Positions 7,095 to 14,854 are shown, counted from the first letter of the stretch. The stretch is DNA of 27,412 bases from Clostridiales bacterium (GCA_018366495.1 JAGZHZ010000030.1:1-27412); one strand, 5' to 3'. Made by a program: numbers and translations. Notes: generated from the letters alone by a model not told the origin.

Positions 7095-7875
7095 TATGTG
7101 CCACCTCCTTTCCAAACTGCTCATAAGCTGCGGCAACCTTACCGCCTTTGTCGTAGGCGAAAATGCTCTTTCCCTCTGCGGTAGCTTCTACTGCACGGAT
7201 AGAATGTGGTATCTGAGCATCAAAAACTTTGATATTCTGACCGTATGCACTCCTTACCAATGCAGTCACTTCCTTAGAAATGTTCGTGCGTGGCATTACC
7301 ATTGTCATTAAGATACCGTCAATCCGAAGATGGGGATTGATCTGCCGTCTGACTTTTGACACAGAGCGAAGCAATAACTCCAGACCTTTTGCAGAAAGAT
7401 AATGCGGCTGTGTCGGGATAACCACGCTGTCAGCCGCCGCCAATGCGTTGATTGTCAGCATACCCAAGCTCGGCATACAATCAATAAGCACATAGTCGTA
7501 ATTCTTTTTGACCTCGTTAATACAGGTCGTCAGAACACGCTCACGGCTAATTGCATTGATAAGCCTTACTTCCAGACCTGATAACTCAATATTTGAGGGT
7601 AACAGATCAACACCCTCGCTGTGATGCAGGATGCCTTTTTGAACATCAAAGGGTTTATCGTCGATGATGTCCTGCATAATCGTCGCAAGGGATATGGGCA
7701 AATCATCTGGTCGTGGATAGCCAAGCGACATTGTAAGATTCGCCTGTGCGTCTGCATCCACAAGCAGGACTTTCTTTCCCTGCTTTGATAGACACACGCC
7801 CAGATTGACGGCTGTGGTGGTCTTACCCACACCGCCTTTCTGATTGGTCAGAGCGATCACTTTGCAATTTGACAT
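7048..7875 (-). CDS. parA: ParA/Soj-type partition ATPase of the ICE
   Basis: A 275-residue deviant-Walker ATPase. Near the N-terminus, NQKGGVGKTTTAVNLG is the deviant Walker A with its signature Lys, followed by the A' motif VLLVDADAQ. The Walker B-like segment is YDYVLIDCMPS, and the protein has the usual length for plasmid and ICE Soj-like proteins. It should bind DNA nonspecifically in the ATP state and act with the ParB encoded next to it. AAGGAGG lies 8 bases before the ATG. It is preceded by a 119-base leader containing two hairpins. Partition pairs of this type are common in Firmicutes conjugative elements, which supports the ICE assignment. Confidence 0.92.
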   Translation of the reverse strand: MSNCKVIALTNQKGGVGKTTTAVNLGVCLSKQGKKVLLVDADAQANLTMSLGYPRPDDLPISLATIMQDIIDDKPFDVQKGILHHSEGVDLLPSNIELSGLEVRLINAISRERVLTTCINEVKKNYDYVLIDCMPSLGMLTINALAAADSVVIPTQPHYLSAKGLELLLRSVSKVRRQINPHLRIDGILMTMVMPRTNISKEVTALVRSAYGQNIKVFDAQIPHSIRAVEATAEGKSIFAYDKGGKVAAAYEQFGKEVAHIGEKQKKQHRADCIR

Positions 7876-7900
7876 ATAGCGTCCTCCTTTCGCTTTTATT

Positions 7901-7975
7901 TAGCCGCTTTGTCAAAGGCGGCTATGTACTTCGCTCTGAACGCAAGAAAGCCGACTGGCTGTTACACCAATCGAC
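7901..7975 (-). promoter_or_regulatory. Paired hairpins in the parA leader
   Basis: Two potential stem-loops lie upstream of parA. The first (7901-7924) is TAGCCG CTTTG paired with CAAAG G CGGCTA. The second (7950-7975) pairs GCCGACTGG with CCAATCGAC, with two G-U pairs and an 8-base loop. Neither is followed by a T-run on minus, so they are not obvious terminators. They could be binding sites for ParA or ParB (autoregulation, centromere) or an RNA leader structure. The function is inferred from position only. Confidence 0.35.
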
Positions 7976-7994
7976 TATGTATCCATTTCTATAT

Positions 7995-8330
7995 TCAGTT
8001 TTCAATTAAGGATAAGGCTTTCTGTATCTGCTCCATATCCCACCTGTCAGGGAAAATGACCGCCATGATACGGAACGCATCATATAAGCCTGCCAAATAG
8101 GAATAATCAGAGTATTCCAAGCTCTGCCTATCTCTGTAATCTAAAAAAATATCACAGACCTTTCTCTGTTCCATTGTCAAATCAAGATTTTCATAGTTTC
8201 GTTCCGCCTTATCCCTTGCGTCGCTTTCTTTTTGATAATCCTCGCTGCGTGTGAGCATTTTATAAACGGTATCTTCTTTTAATTTCTCCGCTGCAATTTT
8301 CACAAGCTCGGCAAAATCTTTGTCATACAT
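7995..8330 (-). CDS. Small conserved ICE hypothetical protein (111 aa)
   Basis: A 111-residue acidic, helical soluble protein (MYDKDFAELVKIAAEKLKED at the N-terminus). It contains LTRSEDYQKESDARDKAERNY, then an aromatic-rich C-terminal half (YSDYSYLAGLYDAF). No signal peptide, membrane helix or recognised motif is seen. GGAGG lies 5 bases before the ATG at 8330; a GTG three bases upstream is too close to it. The previous ICE gene ends 9 bases upstream, so the two should be co-transcribed from the promoter at 8542-8571. I recognise it only as a type of protein found beside parA in Clostridia ICEs. Confidence 0.65.
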   Translation of the reverse strand: MYDKDFAELVKIAAEKLKEDTVYKMLTRSEDYQKESDARDKAERNYENLDLTMEQRKVCDIFLDYRDRQSLEYSDYSYLAGLYDAFRIMAVIFPDRWDMEQIQKALSLIEN

Positions 8331-8339
8331 CACAACCTC

Positions 8340-8516
8340 CTACACCAATACTTTTAGTTTCTTCACAGGGGCGTTTATGACTTTGACAATCAGCTCGTCA
8401 ACACAGTCTGTATATCTGCCTTGCTGAATAAGTTGATTTTTCAATTCCACAAGGCTATGTAAAAGGATTGTTCTTTCCTCACTATCCAGATATGCATGGT
8501 ATTTTGTTTCTCTCAT
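8340..8516 (-). CDS. Small conserved ICE protein, first gene at this element end (58 aa)
   Basis: A 58-residue protein, MRETKYHAYLDSEERTILLH at its start, continuing LVELKNQLIQQGRYTD. Short proteins of this pattern (K-Y-x-Y-L, then L-x-x-L-K-N-x-L-I-x-Q-G-R-Y-T-D) are very common at the partition end of Firmicutes conjugative elements, though I know no assigned function. GGAGG precedes the chosen ATG by 8 bases. A longer version starting at 8543 would overlap its own -10 box at 8542-8547, so it is rejected. It is the first gene after a strong promoter and leads the ICE transcript that continues into parA. Confidence 0.75.
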   Translation of the reverse strand: MRETKYHAYLDSEERTILLHSLVELKNQLIQQGRYTDCVDELIVKVINAPVKKLKVLV

Positions 8517-8541
8517 TGTCAGCACCTCCGTTCTTGACTTC

Positions 8542-8571
8542 ATTATATAGAAGAATGGGTAGGGTACTCAA
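8542..8571 (-). promoter_or_regulatory. Sigma-A-type promoter for the ICE leftward operon
   Basis: On minus, TTGAGT (8566-8571) and TATAAT (8542-8547) are separated by 18 bases, with the first ICE gene starting at 8516. The -10 is a perfect consensus and the -35 matches 4 of 6. The terminator at 8586-8625 directly upstream insulates it from rlmD transcription. Confidence 0.7.
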
Positions 8572-8585
8572 ATGTGTAATAGGGG

Positions 8586-8625
8586 TAAAAAATAAGCGTA
8601 CCACTATTTCTAATGATACGCTTAT
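8586..8625 (-). terminator. Strong intrinsic terminator at the ICE/rlmD border
   Basis: On minus, ATAAGCGTATCATTA pairs with TAGTGGTACGCTTAT around a GAAA tetraloop (15 pairs, two of them G-U), followed immediately by TTTTT. It stops transcripts coming from rlmD before the ICE promoter. The structure is unusually regular. Confidence 0.85.
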
Positions 8626-8845
8626 CTGCCCTTATACAAATGAATGTCGCCTACATTTTTGTGGCAAGGTGGACACTACATAGATAAATATATTTTAAAA
8701 AACCTTTATTTTTCGTTTGTGTTCCCACACCCGATATCTATTACCACCGAAACATCAAAATAGTTTTTTAGGTGTTTATTGCGTGAATTTTTGCCCTCTG
8801 AAGTAAAGGTAAAATGTTTCGCAAAGTGCCTAAAATAAAGGATTT
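8626..8845. other. Non-coding ICE terminus between terminator and rlmD stop
   Basis: No convincing gene is present. The stretch is AT-rich and contains a 10-bp inverted repeat, CCTTTATTTT (8703-8712) and AAAATAAAGG (8832-8841), the second copy lying next to the rlmD stop codon. A small minus frame (8706-8891) overlaps rlmD out of frame and looks spurious. By position this should hold the ICE attachment end, probably with the crossover inside the last codons of rlmD. The exact site cannot be fixed without the other end or an empty site. Confidence 0.4.
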
Positions 8846-10204
8846 CTACGAGTTTTTCTTTTGTATCAACACAATAGTCTCCACATGACACGTTGAAGGA
8901 AACATATCAACACAGCAAATTTTCTCAACCTGATATCCCCTTGCCTGCAGTACTTCCAGATCTCTTGCCAGACTCGTCGGTTTACATGAAATATAAACCA
9001 TATTTTCTACTCCATATGCAATAATCTTTTCTAATGCTTTTGGATGAATACCATCTCTTGGCGGATCAAGCACAATCAGATCCGGTCTTTCTTCAATCGT
9101 ATCGATCACTTTCAGCACGTCGCCTGCAATAAATTCACAGTTCTCCAGACAGTTTCTTTTTGCATTGTCTTTTGCCGCCTCAACTGCTTCCTCAACGATT
9201 TCTACTCCTATGACCTTTTTCGCTACAGGCGCCAGAATCTGGGCAATCGTACCCGTTCCGCTGTACAGGTCAAAAATAATTTTATCTTTCGTTGTTCCGA
9301 TATACTCTCTTGCCGTCTCATATAATACTTCTGCCCCGAGAGAGTTTGTCTGGAAAAAAGAAAATGGAGAAATTTTGAATTTCAGTCCCAGCAGTTCCTC
9401 CTCAAAATAATCTTGTCCGTACAAGATTTCTGTCCGGTCATTTTGTACGACGTCAGCCAGACTGTCATTTTCTGTATGTAAAATGCCCACAATTTTCCCA
9501 TTTAATGGAAGAGCTAAAAGTGCATCTCTCATCGGCGTAAGATCCGGCAATGCTTGTGTGCTTGTCACAAGATCCACCAGAATCTCATTCGATTTTACCC
9601 CTTTGCGCACGAGCAGATGACGGAAATATCCCTGATGTGATAATTTATGATAATAAGGCAGTTCCAATTTTTTTGCTTCTTCCAGTACACATCTTAAAAT
9701 TTTTCCATAGTCTTCATCGACGATCTTACACTGATCTACCGTCACAATATCATAAAAGCTTCCTCTTTTGTGGAGACCCAGCGCAAGCGGTCCGTCTTTA
9801 TATTCATCTCCAAAAGAAAATTCCATTTTATTGCGATATTCAGACTGTCTGGGACTTCCTTTTATTCCCTCAAATTCATAGGAATCACAAACTCCATCCA
9901 TCAATGCTTTTACCTGCGTCTTTTTCATCTCCAGCTGATCTTCATATCGGAGATTTTGATAAGTACAGCCTCCGCATACAGCAAAATGAGGACAACATGG
10001 TTCGATTTCCTTTTCTGACTTTTTCAATACCTCCAGAATCCGTCCCTCGCATTTTCCCTTTCTGACTTTCTGGATCATAAATCGAACGGTCTGGCCCTCA
10101 ATCCCATTTTTTACAACTACTTCTTTTTCATCTGTTTTTATAATTCCTTTATTTGGAAAAATAATACGTTCAATTATTCCTTCAAAAATCTGACCTTTTT
10201 TCAA
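8846..10204 (-). CDS. rlmD: 23S rRNA m5U1939 methyltransferase RlmD (RumA)
   Basis: A 452-residue SAM-dependent RNA methyltransferase that makes 5-methyluridine in 23S rRNA. An N-terminal TRAM-like domain (about 1-60) precedes the [4Fe-4S] ligands Cys71, Cys77, Cys80 (CPHFAVCGGC) and Cys159 (VDQC). FFQTN lies near 284, the SAM motif DLYSGTGTI near 312, and LDPPRDG near 379. The catalytic Cys407 (SCKPT) and Glu442 (HVET) are 35 residues apart, as are Cys389 and Glu424 in E. coli RumA. I chose a TTG start because AGGAG lies 6 bases upstream; an ATG at 10252 lies inside the upstream terminator hairpin. The protein ends 10 residues after Glu442, normal for the family. The 3' end borders an ICE, and this gene is a known integration target of such elements, so its last codons may be element-derived. 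Confidence 0.93.
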   Translation of the reverse strand: MKKGQIFEGIIERIIFPNKGIIKTDEKEVVVKNGIEGQTVRFMIQKVRKGKCEGRILEVLKKSEKEIEPCCPHFAVCGGCTYQNLRYEDQLEMKKTQVKALMDGVCDSYEFEGIKGSPRQSEYRNKMEFSFGDEYKDGPLALGLHKRGSFYDIVTVDQCKIVDEDYGKILRCVLEEAKKLELPYYHKLSHQGYFRHLLVRKGVKSNEILVDLVTSTQALPDLTPMRDALLALPLNGKIVGILHTENDSLADVVQNDRTEILYGQDYFEEELLGLKFKISPFSFFQTNSLGAEVLYETAREYIGTTKDKIIFDLYSGTGTIAQILAPVAKKVIGVEIVEEAVEAAKDNAKRNCLENCEFIAGDVLKVIDTIEERPDLIVLDPPRDGIHPKALEKIIAYGVENMVYISCKPTSLARDLEVLQARGYQVEKICCVDMFPSTCHVETIVLIQKKNS

Positions 10205-10227
10205 GCTAATCTCCTCTCTGATCTTAC

Positions 10228-10263
10228 AAAAAAGACAGGTGCGAGAACACATCTGTCTTTTTT
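10228..10263. terminator. Bidirectional intrinsic terminator upstream of rlmD
   Basis: AAAAAAGACAG pairs with CTGTCTTTTTT around a loop with an inner 3-bp GTG/CAC stem, giving T-runs on both strands. On minus it lies 8 bases after the stop of the small membrane-protein gene and just before the rlmD ribosome site, separating the two transcripts. Confidence 0.85.
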
Positions 10264-10270
10264 CATCCTT

Positions 10271-10564
10271 TTATTCTTCCTCTGATTCCTCAGCATCTTC
10301 TGATTTTTCTGTCTCATTTGATGTCTCTGCTGTATGAGCAGGTTCCTCTTCATCTTCAAAATAATCATCAAAATCGTCGTCGAAATCATCATCAAAATCT
10401 TCCAGATAATCTGGTGTAAAGTAACGATATACCGCATATGCAATGCCTGCAACTGCTGCTACTGCTCCAACTACTGCCAGAACCCAAAGCACTTTATTTT
10501 TCTTTTTGCTTTTTTCTTCATCTTTCTTTTGCAAAGCAGCTAAAAGCTCTTCAATTTTGTTCAT
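10271..10564 (-). CDS. Single-pass membrane protein with acidic C-terminal tail
   Basis: A 97-residue protein with three zones. An N-terminal charged helix (about 1-22) reads MNKIEELLAALQKKDEEKSK. A transmembrane segment (about 24-46, VLWVLAVVGAVAAVAGIAYAV) follows, then a strikingly acidic low-complexity tail. The tail opens with DYLEDFDDDFDDDFDDYFED and ends SEDAEESEEE. There are no known catalytic motifs. I chose the ATG at 10564 (AAGGA nine bases upstream) over the GTG at 10570. It has its own extended -10 promoter (10599-10604) and its own terminator. Similar small membrane proteins with acidic tails occur in Lachnospiraceae, function unknown; binding to cations or basic proteins is a guess. 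Confidence 0.75.
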   Translation of the reverse strand: MNKIEELLAALQKKDEEKSKKKNKVLWVLAVVGAVAAVAGIAYAVYRYFTPDYLEDFDDDFDDDFDDYFEDEEEPAHTAETSNETEKSEDAEESEEE

Positions 10565-10598
10565 TTTCACACGTCCTTTCTACATTTTCTTTTGTCTA

Positions 10599-10604
10599 GT
10601 ATAC
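10599..10604 (-). promoter_or_regulatory. Extended -10 promoter for the acidic-tail membrane protein
   Basis: On minus the sequence reads TGGTATACT, an extended -10 (TGnTATACT), 35 bases upstream of the ATG at 10564. No good -35 is seen at the proper distance. It lies between pcrA and this gene, so the gene is probably independently transcribed. Confidence 0.5.
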
Positions 10605-10644
10605 CACCAACAAGCGATTTTTACTATTAAAAATTAATAAATTT

Positions 10645-12867
10645 TTATAGTTTCTTTAGTTTTGCAAATGCTGCATACATTTTCTTTACGCCTGCTTTTT
10701 CAAAATTCACCGTGACGGCATAATCTCTTCCCCCATCTTCAATTTTTTCTACCATGCCGACTCCGTATTTTATATGTTTTACCGTATCGCCTTCCTGATA
10801 TCCCAGTTTGCTTTTCTCCTGTTTTTCCAGATTTTTTGGTACAAAGACTTTCTGTTCAAATGCCTTTCTTGCCTTCAGGTATGCCGCCTGTTTTACGGTT
10901 TCTCTTTCTTCTCTCGTCATCTGAACACGTTTTCTCTCTCCCCCGATTTCCATCAATTCTTCTGGAATTTCCTTTAAAAATCTGGAAGGACGGCTGTACT
11001 GTGTTTCTCCATGTACCATTCTCTGCTGAGCGCTCATCATCGTCAGTTCCTGCATTGCTCTTGTTATTCCCACATAGCAAAGACGGCGTTCTTCTTCCAG
11101 ATCCGTAGGATCTTCTGACATAATTGTCATATAACTTGGAAACAGACCTTCTTCCATTCCTGCCATATAGACATACGGAAATTCCAGACCTTTTGCGCTA
11201 TGCAGCGTCATCATCACCACATAATCGCTTTCTTCATCGAAATTGTCGATGTCAGCCACAAGTGCTACTTCTTCTAAAAATTCGGACAGATTCGGATGTT
11301 CCGCACTCTCATCATATAATGCTGCCTTATTGATCAATTCATCCAAGTTTTCCAGTCTTGACAGTGCCTCATCTGTTCTTTCTGCCCGCAATTCTTCCAA
11401 ATATCCCGTCTTATCCAGAATGTCTTCAATTAATTCCTTTACAGATAAAATCTCTGCCTTGCTTCTCATTGACTGGATCAGAGTAACAAACGCCATAATT
11501 TTCGCCGTACCACGTCCAAGACCTGGAATCTGTTCTGCATAGCGCAGGGCATCGTAAAAGCTCATTCCTTTTTCTTGTGCATATTCCTGTACTCTTAACA
11601 GCGTTGTAGCTCCGATTCCTCGTTTTGGTACATTAATAATCCTTCGGATTGCCAGATCATCCCGTCCATTTTCAATCGTTTTTAAATATGCTAAGATATC
11701 TTTGATTTCTTTTCGAGCATAGAAGTTCATGCCGCCGATAATTTTATACGGTATATTAGAATTTAAAAATTTCTCTTCAAATATACGGGACTGCGCATTT
11801 GTCCGATATAGAACAGCAAAATCTTTATAGGAAGCGCTCTCACATTCCACTTTTCTTTTCACGCATGCAGTCACATAATCTGCCTCTTCAAAACTGTTTA
11901 AGAACTGTTTATATTTTACTTTTTCTCCCACTTCATTCTGTGTCCACAGCTTTTTCTGTTTTCTGCCCACATTATTCTTAATCACTTCATTTGCTACATT
12001 TAAAATGTTCTGTGTAGACCTGTAATTTTGTTCCAGTTTAATTGTTGTTGTGTCTGGAAATACTTTTTCAAAATTTAAAATATTCTGGATATTTGCCCCT
12101 CTGAACTTGTAGATCGACTGGTCATCATCTCCAACTACACATAAGTTTTTATATTTTTGGGCAAGGAGGCTGACAAACTGAAACTGTGCAGTGTTTGTAT
12201 CCTGATATTCATCAATCATTATGTAACGGAAGCGTTCCTGATAAGATTCCAGAATATCTGGATTTTTCTGCAGCAGTTCAACTGCTTTCATTAAAAGATC
12301 ATCAAAATCAAGAGCATTATTTTGCATCAGCTCTTTTTGATATTCATAGTATACCTGTGCCACTCTCTTTTTATAATAATCTCCGCCCACTGTCTTTTCG
12401 TATTTTTCCGGTGTCAGCAGTTCATTTTTTGCACAGGAAATAGCCGCAAGAAAACTTTTTTCTTTATACAGCTTTGTATCAATCTCCAGGCGCTTAAAAA
12501 TTTCTTTCATGATAGATTTCTGGTCATCTGTATCATAAATCGTAAAGCGGTTCCCATATCCCAATCTGTCAATATACCTTCTTAAGATGCGCACACAAGT
12601 AGAATGAAATGTGGCAACCCAAATCTGTTCCGCGCCGAAACCAACCAGCTTATTGACACGCTCTCTCATCTCGCCTGCCGCTTTGTTTGTAAATGTAATT
12701 GCCATGATATTCCATGGATTTACCTCTTTTTCTTCAATCAAATATGCGATTCTGTGCGTCAGCACTCTGGTTTTTCCTGAACCGGCTCCTGCTAGAATCA
12801 AAAGAGGCCCTTCTGTGTGATAGACAGCTTCCTGCTGTTTATCATTTAATGTATCATATATGCTCAT
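10645..12867 (-). CDS. pcrA: UvrD/PcrA-family ATP-dependent DNA helicase
   Basis: A 740-residue superfamily 1A 3'-to-5' helicase acting in repair and rolling-circle replication. Walker A is AGAGSGKT with Lys32; other motifs are DEYQDTN (II), GDDDQSIYKFRGA (III), QNYRST (IV), TLHSAKGLEFPYVY (V) and CYVGITRA (VI). The C-terminal about 55 residues (YQEGDTVKHIKYGVGMVEKI) form the Tudor-like RNA polymerase-binding domain typical of PcrA. Length is normal for PcrA. I chose the ATG at 12867 (MSIYDTLNDKQQ), preceded by AAAGGTGAG; a longer frame from 12933 lacks a ribosome site and overlaps the promoter. A consensus promoter with a 17-base spacer lies at 12905-12933. Confidence 0.95.
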   Translation of the reverse strand: MSIYDTLNDKQQEAVYHTEGPLLILAGAGSGKTRVLTHRIAYLIEEKEVNPWNIMAITFTNKAAGEMRERVNKLVGFGAEQIWVATFHSTCVRILRRYIDRLGYGNRFTIYDTDDQKSIMKEIFKRLEIDTKLYKEKSFLAAISCAKNELLTPEKYEKTVGGDYYKKRVAQVYYEYQKELMQNNALDFDDLLMKAVELLQKNPDILESYQERFRYIMIDEYQDTNTAQFQFVSLLAQKYKNLCVVGDDDQSIYKFRGANIQNILNFEKVFPDTTTIKLEQNYRSTQNILNVANEVIKNNVGRKQKKLWTQNEVGEKVKYKQFLNSFEEADYVTACVKRKVECESASYKDFAVLYRTNAQSRIFEEKFLNSNIPYKIIGGMNFYARKEIKDILAYLKTIENGRDDLAIRRIINVPKRGIGATTLLRVQEYAQEKGMSFYDALRYAEQIPGLGRGTAKIMAFVTLIQSMRSKAEILSVKELIEDILDKTGYLEELRAERTDEALSRLENLDELINKAALYDESAEHPNLSEFLEEVALVADIDNFDEESDYVVMMTLHSAKGLEFPYVYMAGMEEGLFPSYMTIMSEDPTDLEEERRLCYVGITRAMQELTMMSAQQRMVHGETQYSRPSRFLKEIPEELMEIGGERKRVQMTREERETVKQAAYLKARKAFEQKVFVPKNLEKQEKSKLGYQEGDTVKHIKYGVGMVEKIEDGGRDYAVTVNFEKAGVKKMYAAFAKLKKL

Positions 12868-12904
12868 GTTTCTCACCTTTCTTTTCTCATTCACTGGAAT
12901 TTTA

Positions 12905-12933
12905 ATTATAGCGCAACTCCATGCTTCTGTCAC
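12905..12933 (-). promoter_or_regulatory. Sigma-A promoter of pcrA
   Basis: On minus, GTGACA (12928-12933) and TATAAT (12905-12910) are separated by exactly 17 bases, with the pcrA ATG at 12867. The two boxes match 5/6 and 6/6 of consensus. It is divergent from, and about 30 bases away from, the promoter of the DUF1836 gene. Confidence 0.8.
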
Positions 12934-12965
12934 GCAAAAATCTCCTTTTTCCTATCAAAAACCTC

Positions 12966-12994
12966 TTGTCATCTAGTATTAAAAACTATATAAT
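12966..12994 (+). promoter_or_regulatory. Sigma-A promoter of the DUF1836 gene
   Basis: TTGTCA (12966-12971) and TATAAT (12989-12994) are separated by 17 bases. The start codon at 13015 is only 21 bases beyond the -10, so the leader is very short but still holds AGAGGTGA. Confidence 0.8.
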
Positions 12995-13014
12995 GTAATG
13001 AAGAGGTGATAAAA

Positions 13015-13623
13015 ATGAAAATAGACACACAAGATATGATATCCAGTATTCTGGACAGTATTTCCAGAATTGATTATATTAAGCCGGAAGAAATCCCAGG
13101 CATCGATTTGTATATGGACCAAGTCACAACTTTCATGGAAAAAAATCTAAAATCTTCAAAACGCTATGAATCCGACAAGATTTTGACAAAGACCATGATT
13201 AACAATTACGCAAAAAATAATTTGCTTCCTCCGCCACTTAAGAAAAAATATTCCAAAGAGCACGTTCTGCTCCTGATCTTTATTTATTATTTTAAAGGGA
13301 TTCTTTCTTTTAATGACATTCAGACACTGCTCAATCCCATCACTGAAAAATATTTCCAATCTGACAGTTCCTATCAGCTGGAAGATATCTATCGGGAAGT
13401 CTTCCGTCTGGAAAAAGATCAGGTTGAAAAATTAAAAGAGGATTTGACAAAAGAATATAACTTATCTTGTTCTACTTTCTCTGATGCTCCCGAGGAAGAT
13501 CAGAAGATGCTGCACCATTTTGCTTTTATCTGTCTTCTCAGTTTTGATGTATATGTCAAAAAACAGCTGATTGAAAAATTGATCGACTGTCAGGTCTCTT
13601 CTCAGGATCATCCAAAAAAATAA
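13015..13623 (+). CDS. DUF1836 domain-containing protein, probable regulator
   Basis: A 202-residue soluble protein. The central segment ILTKTMINNYAKNNLLPPP followed by KKKYSKEHVLLLIFI is the DUF1836 signature. It resembles a MerR-like winged helix that senses or binds DNA, though the family's function is not established. The N-terminal 50 residues are helical. GAGG lies 8 bases before the ATG at 13015; an upstream GTG at 13006 is part of the ribosome site. The gene is monocistronic between a consensus promoter and a strong long hairpin terminator. It is divergent from pcrA, with which it may share regulation. Confidence 0.85.
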   Translation: MKIDTQDMISSILDSISRIDYIKPEEIPGIDLYMDQVTTFMEKNLKSSKRYESDKILTKTMINNYAKNNLLPPPLKKKYSKEHVLLLIFIYYFKGILSFNDIQTLLNPITEKYFQSDSSYQLEDIYREVFRLEKDQVEKLKEDLTKEYNLSCSTFSDAPEEDQKMLHHFAFICLLSFDVYVKKQLIEKLIDCQVSSQDHPKK

Positions 13624-13643
13624 TTATTCTTTGTTATAATGAA

Positions 13644-13712
13644 AATATCGAAAAATTGCCGTCTGCATCAGAATGTTTTCTGTATCTTTCAGGCAATTTT
13701 CCGATATTTTTT
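13644..13712 (+). terminator. Long two-tier terminator after the DUF1836 gene
   Basis: AATATCGAAAAATTGCC pairs with GGCAATTTTCCGATATT (16 pairs with one A-C mismatch). The loop holds a second small hairpin (CAGAA/TTCTG), and TTTTTT follows. It begins 20 bases after the stop codon, and read on plus it should terminate efficiently. Confidence 0.8.
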
Positions 13713-13752
13713 ATCCCTCATTATTTTCTCAATCTTGCATATTTTATTTTTA

Positions 13753-14058
13753 TTATTTTTTCTCTTCGTCTTTGTCTTCCAGTCTGTTGAATACCATTTC
13801 ATATCCGTCATTTCCATAATTTAATGAACGGTTTACACGACTGATTGTGGCAGTAGATGCCCCTGTCTTTTCTGCAATCTCTAAATAGGTTTTGCGTTCT
13901 CTCAGCATTTTTGCCACTTCAAAACGCTGAGATAGGGACAGCAGCTCATTGACTGTACATACATCTTCAAAAAATAAATAGCACTCCTCTTTGTTCTTTA
14001 AATTTAAAATTGCTTCAAACAAATTATCTACTGCTTCTGTTCTTATTTTTTTACTCAT
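13753..14058 (-). CDS. YerC/YecD family TrpR-related transcriptional regulator
   Basis: A 101-residue protein of the TrpR/YerC/YecD family (Trp repressor fold). Helices at about 1-50 carry CYLFFEDVCTVNELLSLSQR. They are followed by the helix-turn-helix KTYLEIAEKTGASTATISRV ending in the typical RSLNYG, where TISRVNRSL is the recognition helix. The length is the usual one. It has its own promoter (14092-14120) and ends facing the DUF1836 terminator. Its ligand and targets are unknown. There are no tryptophan genes nearby, so I do not infer tryptophan control. Confidence 0.92.
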   Translation of the reverse strand: MSKKIRTEAVDNLFEAILNLKNKEECYLFFEDVCTVNELLSLSQRFEVAKMLRERKTYLEIAEKTGASTATISRVNRSLNYGNDGYEMVFNRLEDKDEEKK

Positions 14059-14091
14059 TTCTCTGCCTTTCTGCTTAAATTTTATATCTGT

Positions 14092-14120
14092 ATTTTACCA
14101 CATTAAAGATGCGCTGTAAA
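14092..14120 (-). promoter_or_regulatory. Sigma-A promoter of the YerC-like gene
   Basis: On minus, TTTACA (14115-14120) and TAAAAT (14092-14097) are separated by 17 bases. Each box matches 5 of 6 consensus positions. The promoter starts 15 bases after the stop codon of the PHP-domain gene, so the regulator does not depend on that gene's transcript. Confidence 0.7.
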
Positions 14121-14134
14121 GAAATTTACTCATT

Positions 14135-14854
14135 TTATCTTTTATAATAATTCAGATATTTTTTTATTTCCTCCACAGAGCGGTTTACAATCAATTCTTC
14201 TGGGAAATCAACCGCTTTGATCACAGAATCACAGTAACAGTGATTTCCAATGTCATCAATCCAATGTGCATCGCTGTTTATGACAATCGGAGCCTGATAT
14301 TCTTTACACAATTTCAGCATTTCAAGGTCATTTGGAAGCGGATTCTCTCTTCCCCCTTCTGGATTCAATGAATTATTGTTTAATTCCAGAAGTATATGAT
14401 GTTCTTTTGCTCCCTTTACAAGCGCTTCATAATCAATCGGATATCTGCTGTCATCCGGATGACCGATTACATTGACATATGGATTTTCCATCGCTTTTAA
14501 ATATGCTCTTGTATTTTCTTCCTTTGTGCCCGGCTTTAAACATGGTATATGAAGACTTGCAATAACCAGATCCATTTTCTTTAAAATTCCTTCCTTCAGA
14601 TCCAGTTTTCCATTATAGTCCATGATATTAGCTTCTGCCCCGAATAAAACTGTGATTCCATACAAGGAACGCTTTAATACTTTTAAATTTAAAAAATAAA
14701 ATTCATGGCAGGTTCCCGGCATCGCAGGTGCATGTTCTGTAATTCCAAGCAGTTCCATCCCTTTTTCTGATGCTGCTTTCGCCATTTCCATAATGGTATT
14801 GTACGCATGACCGCTTGCCAGAGTATGTGTATGAACATCTAATACATTCTTCAA
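14135..14854 (-). CDS. PHP-domain metal-dependent phosphatase, YcdX-like
   Basis: A 239-residue PHP-family hydrolase close to YcdX and related phosphatases. Metal-ligand motifs appear in order: DVHTHT with His8 and His10, His16, ITEHAP, GAEANI, ASLHIP, IGHPDD and NSDAHW. Together they build the trinuclear metal site. It probably hydrolyses a phosphoester; the substrate is unknown. The length is standard for the family, and no signal peptide or membrane segment is visible. It has an extended -10 promoter in the upstream gap (14973-14978) and seems to be monocistronic, because the next gene has its own promoter. Confidence 0.9.
   Translation of the reverse strand: MKNVLDVHTHTLASGHAYNTIMEMAKAASEKGMELLGITEHAPAMPGTCHEFYFLNLKVLKRSLYGITVLFGAEANIMDYNGKLDLKEGILKKMDLVIASLHIPCLKPGTKEENTRAYLKAMENPYVNVIGHPDDSRYPIDYEALVKGAKEHHILLELNNNSLNPEGGRENPLPNDLEMLKLCKEYQAPIVINSDAHWIDDIGNHCYCDSVIKAVDFPEELIVNRSVEEIKKYLNYYKR

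Noticed and set aside
36..7941. Shared 14-mer ACTTCGCTC(A/T)GAAC at 36-49 and 7928-7941
   Set aside because: A single 13/14 match in 27 kb is expected by chance and the flanks do not align, so it is not evidence of an att repeat.
8706..8891. A 61-codon minus frame overlapping the rlmD end
   Set aside because: It lies out of frame in the rlmD 3' end, has no ribosome site, and its sequence resembles nothing.
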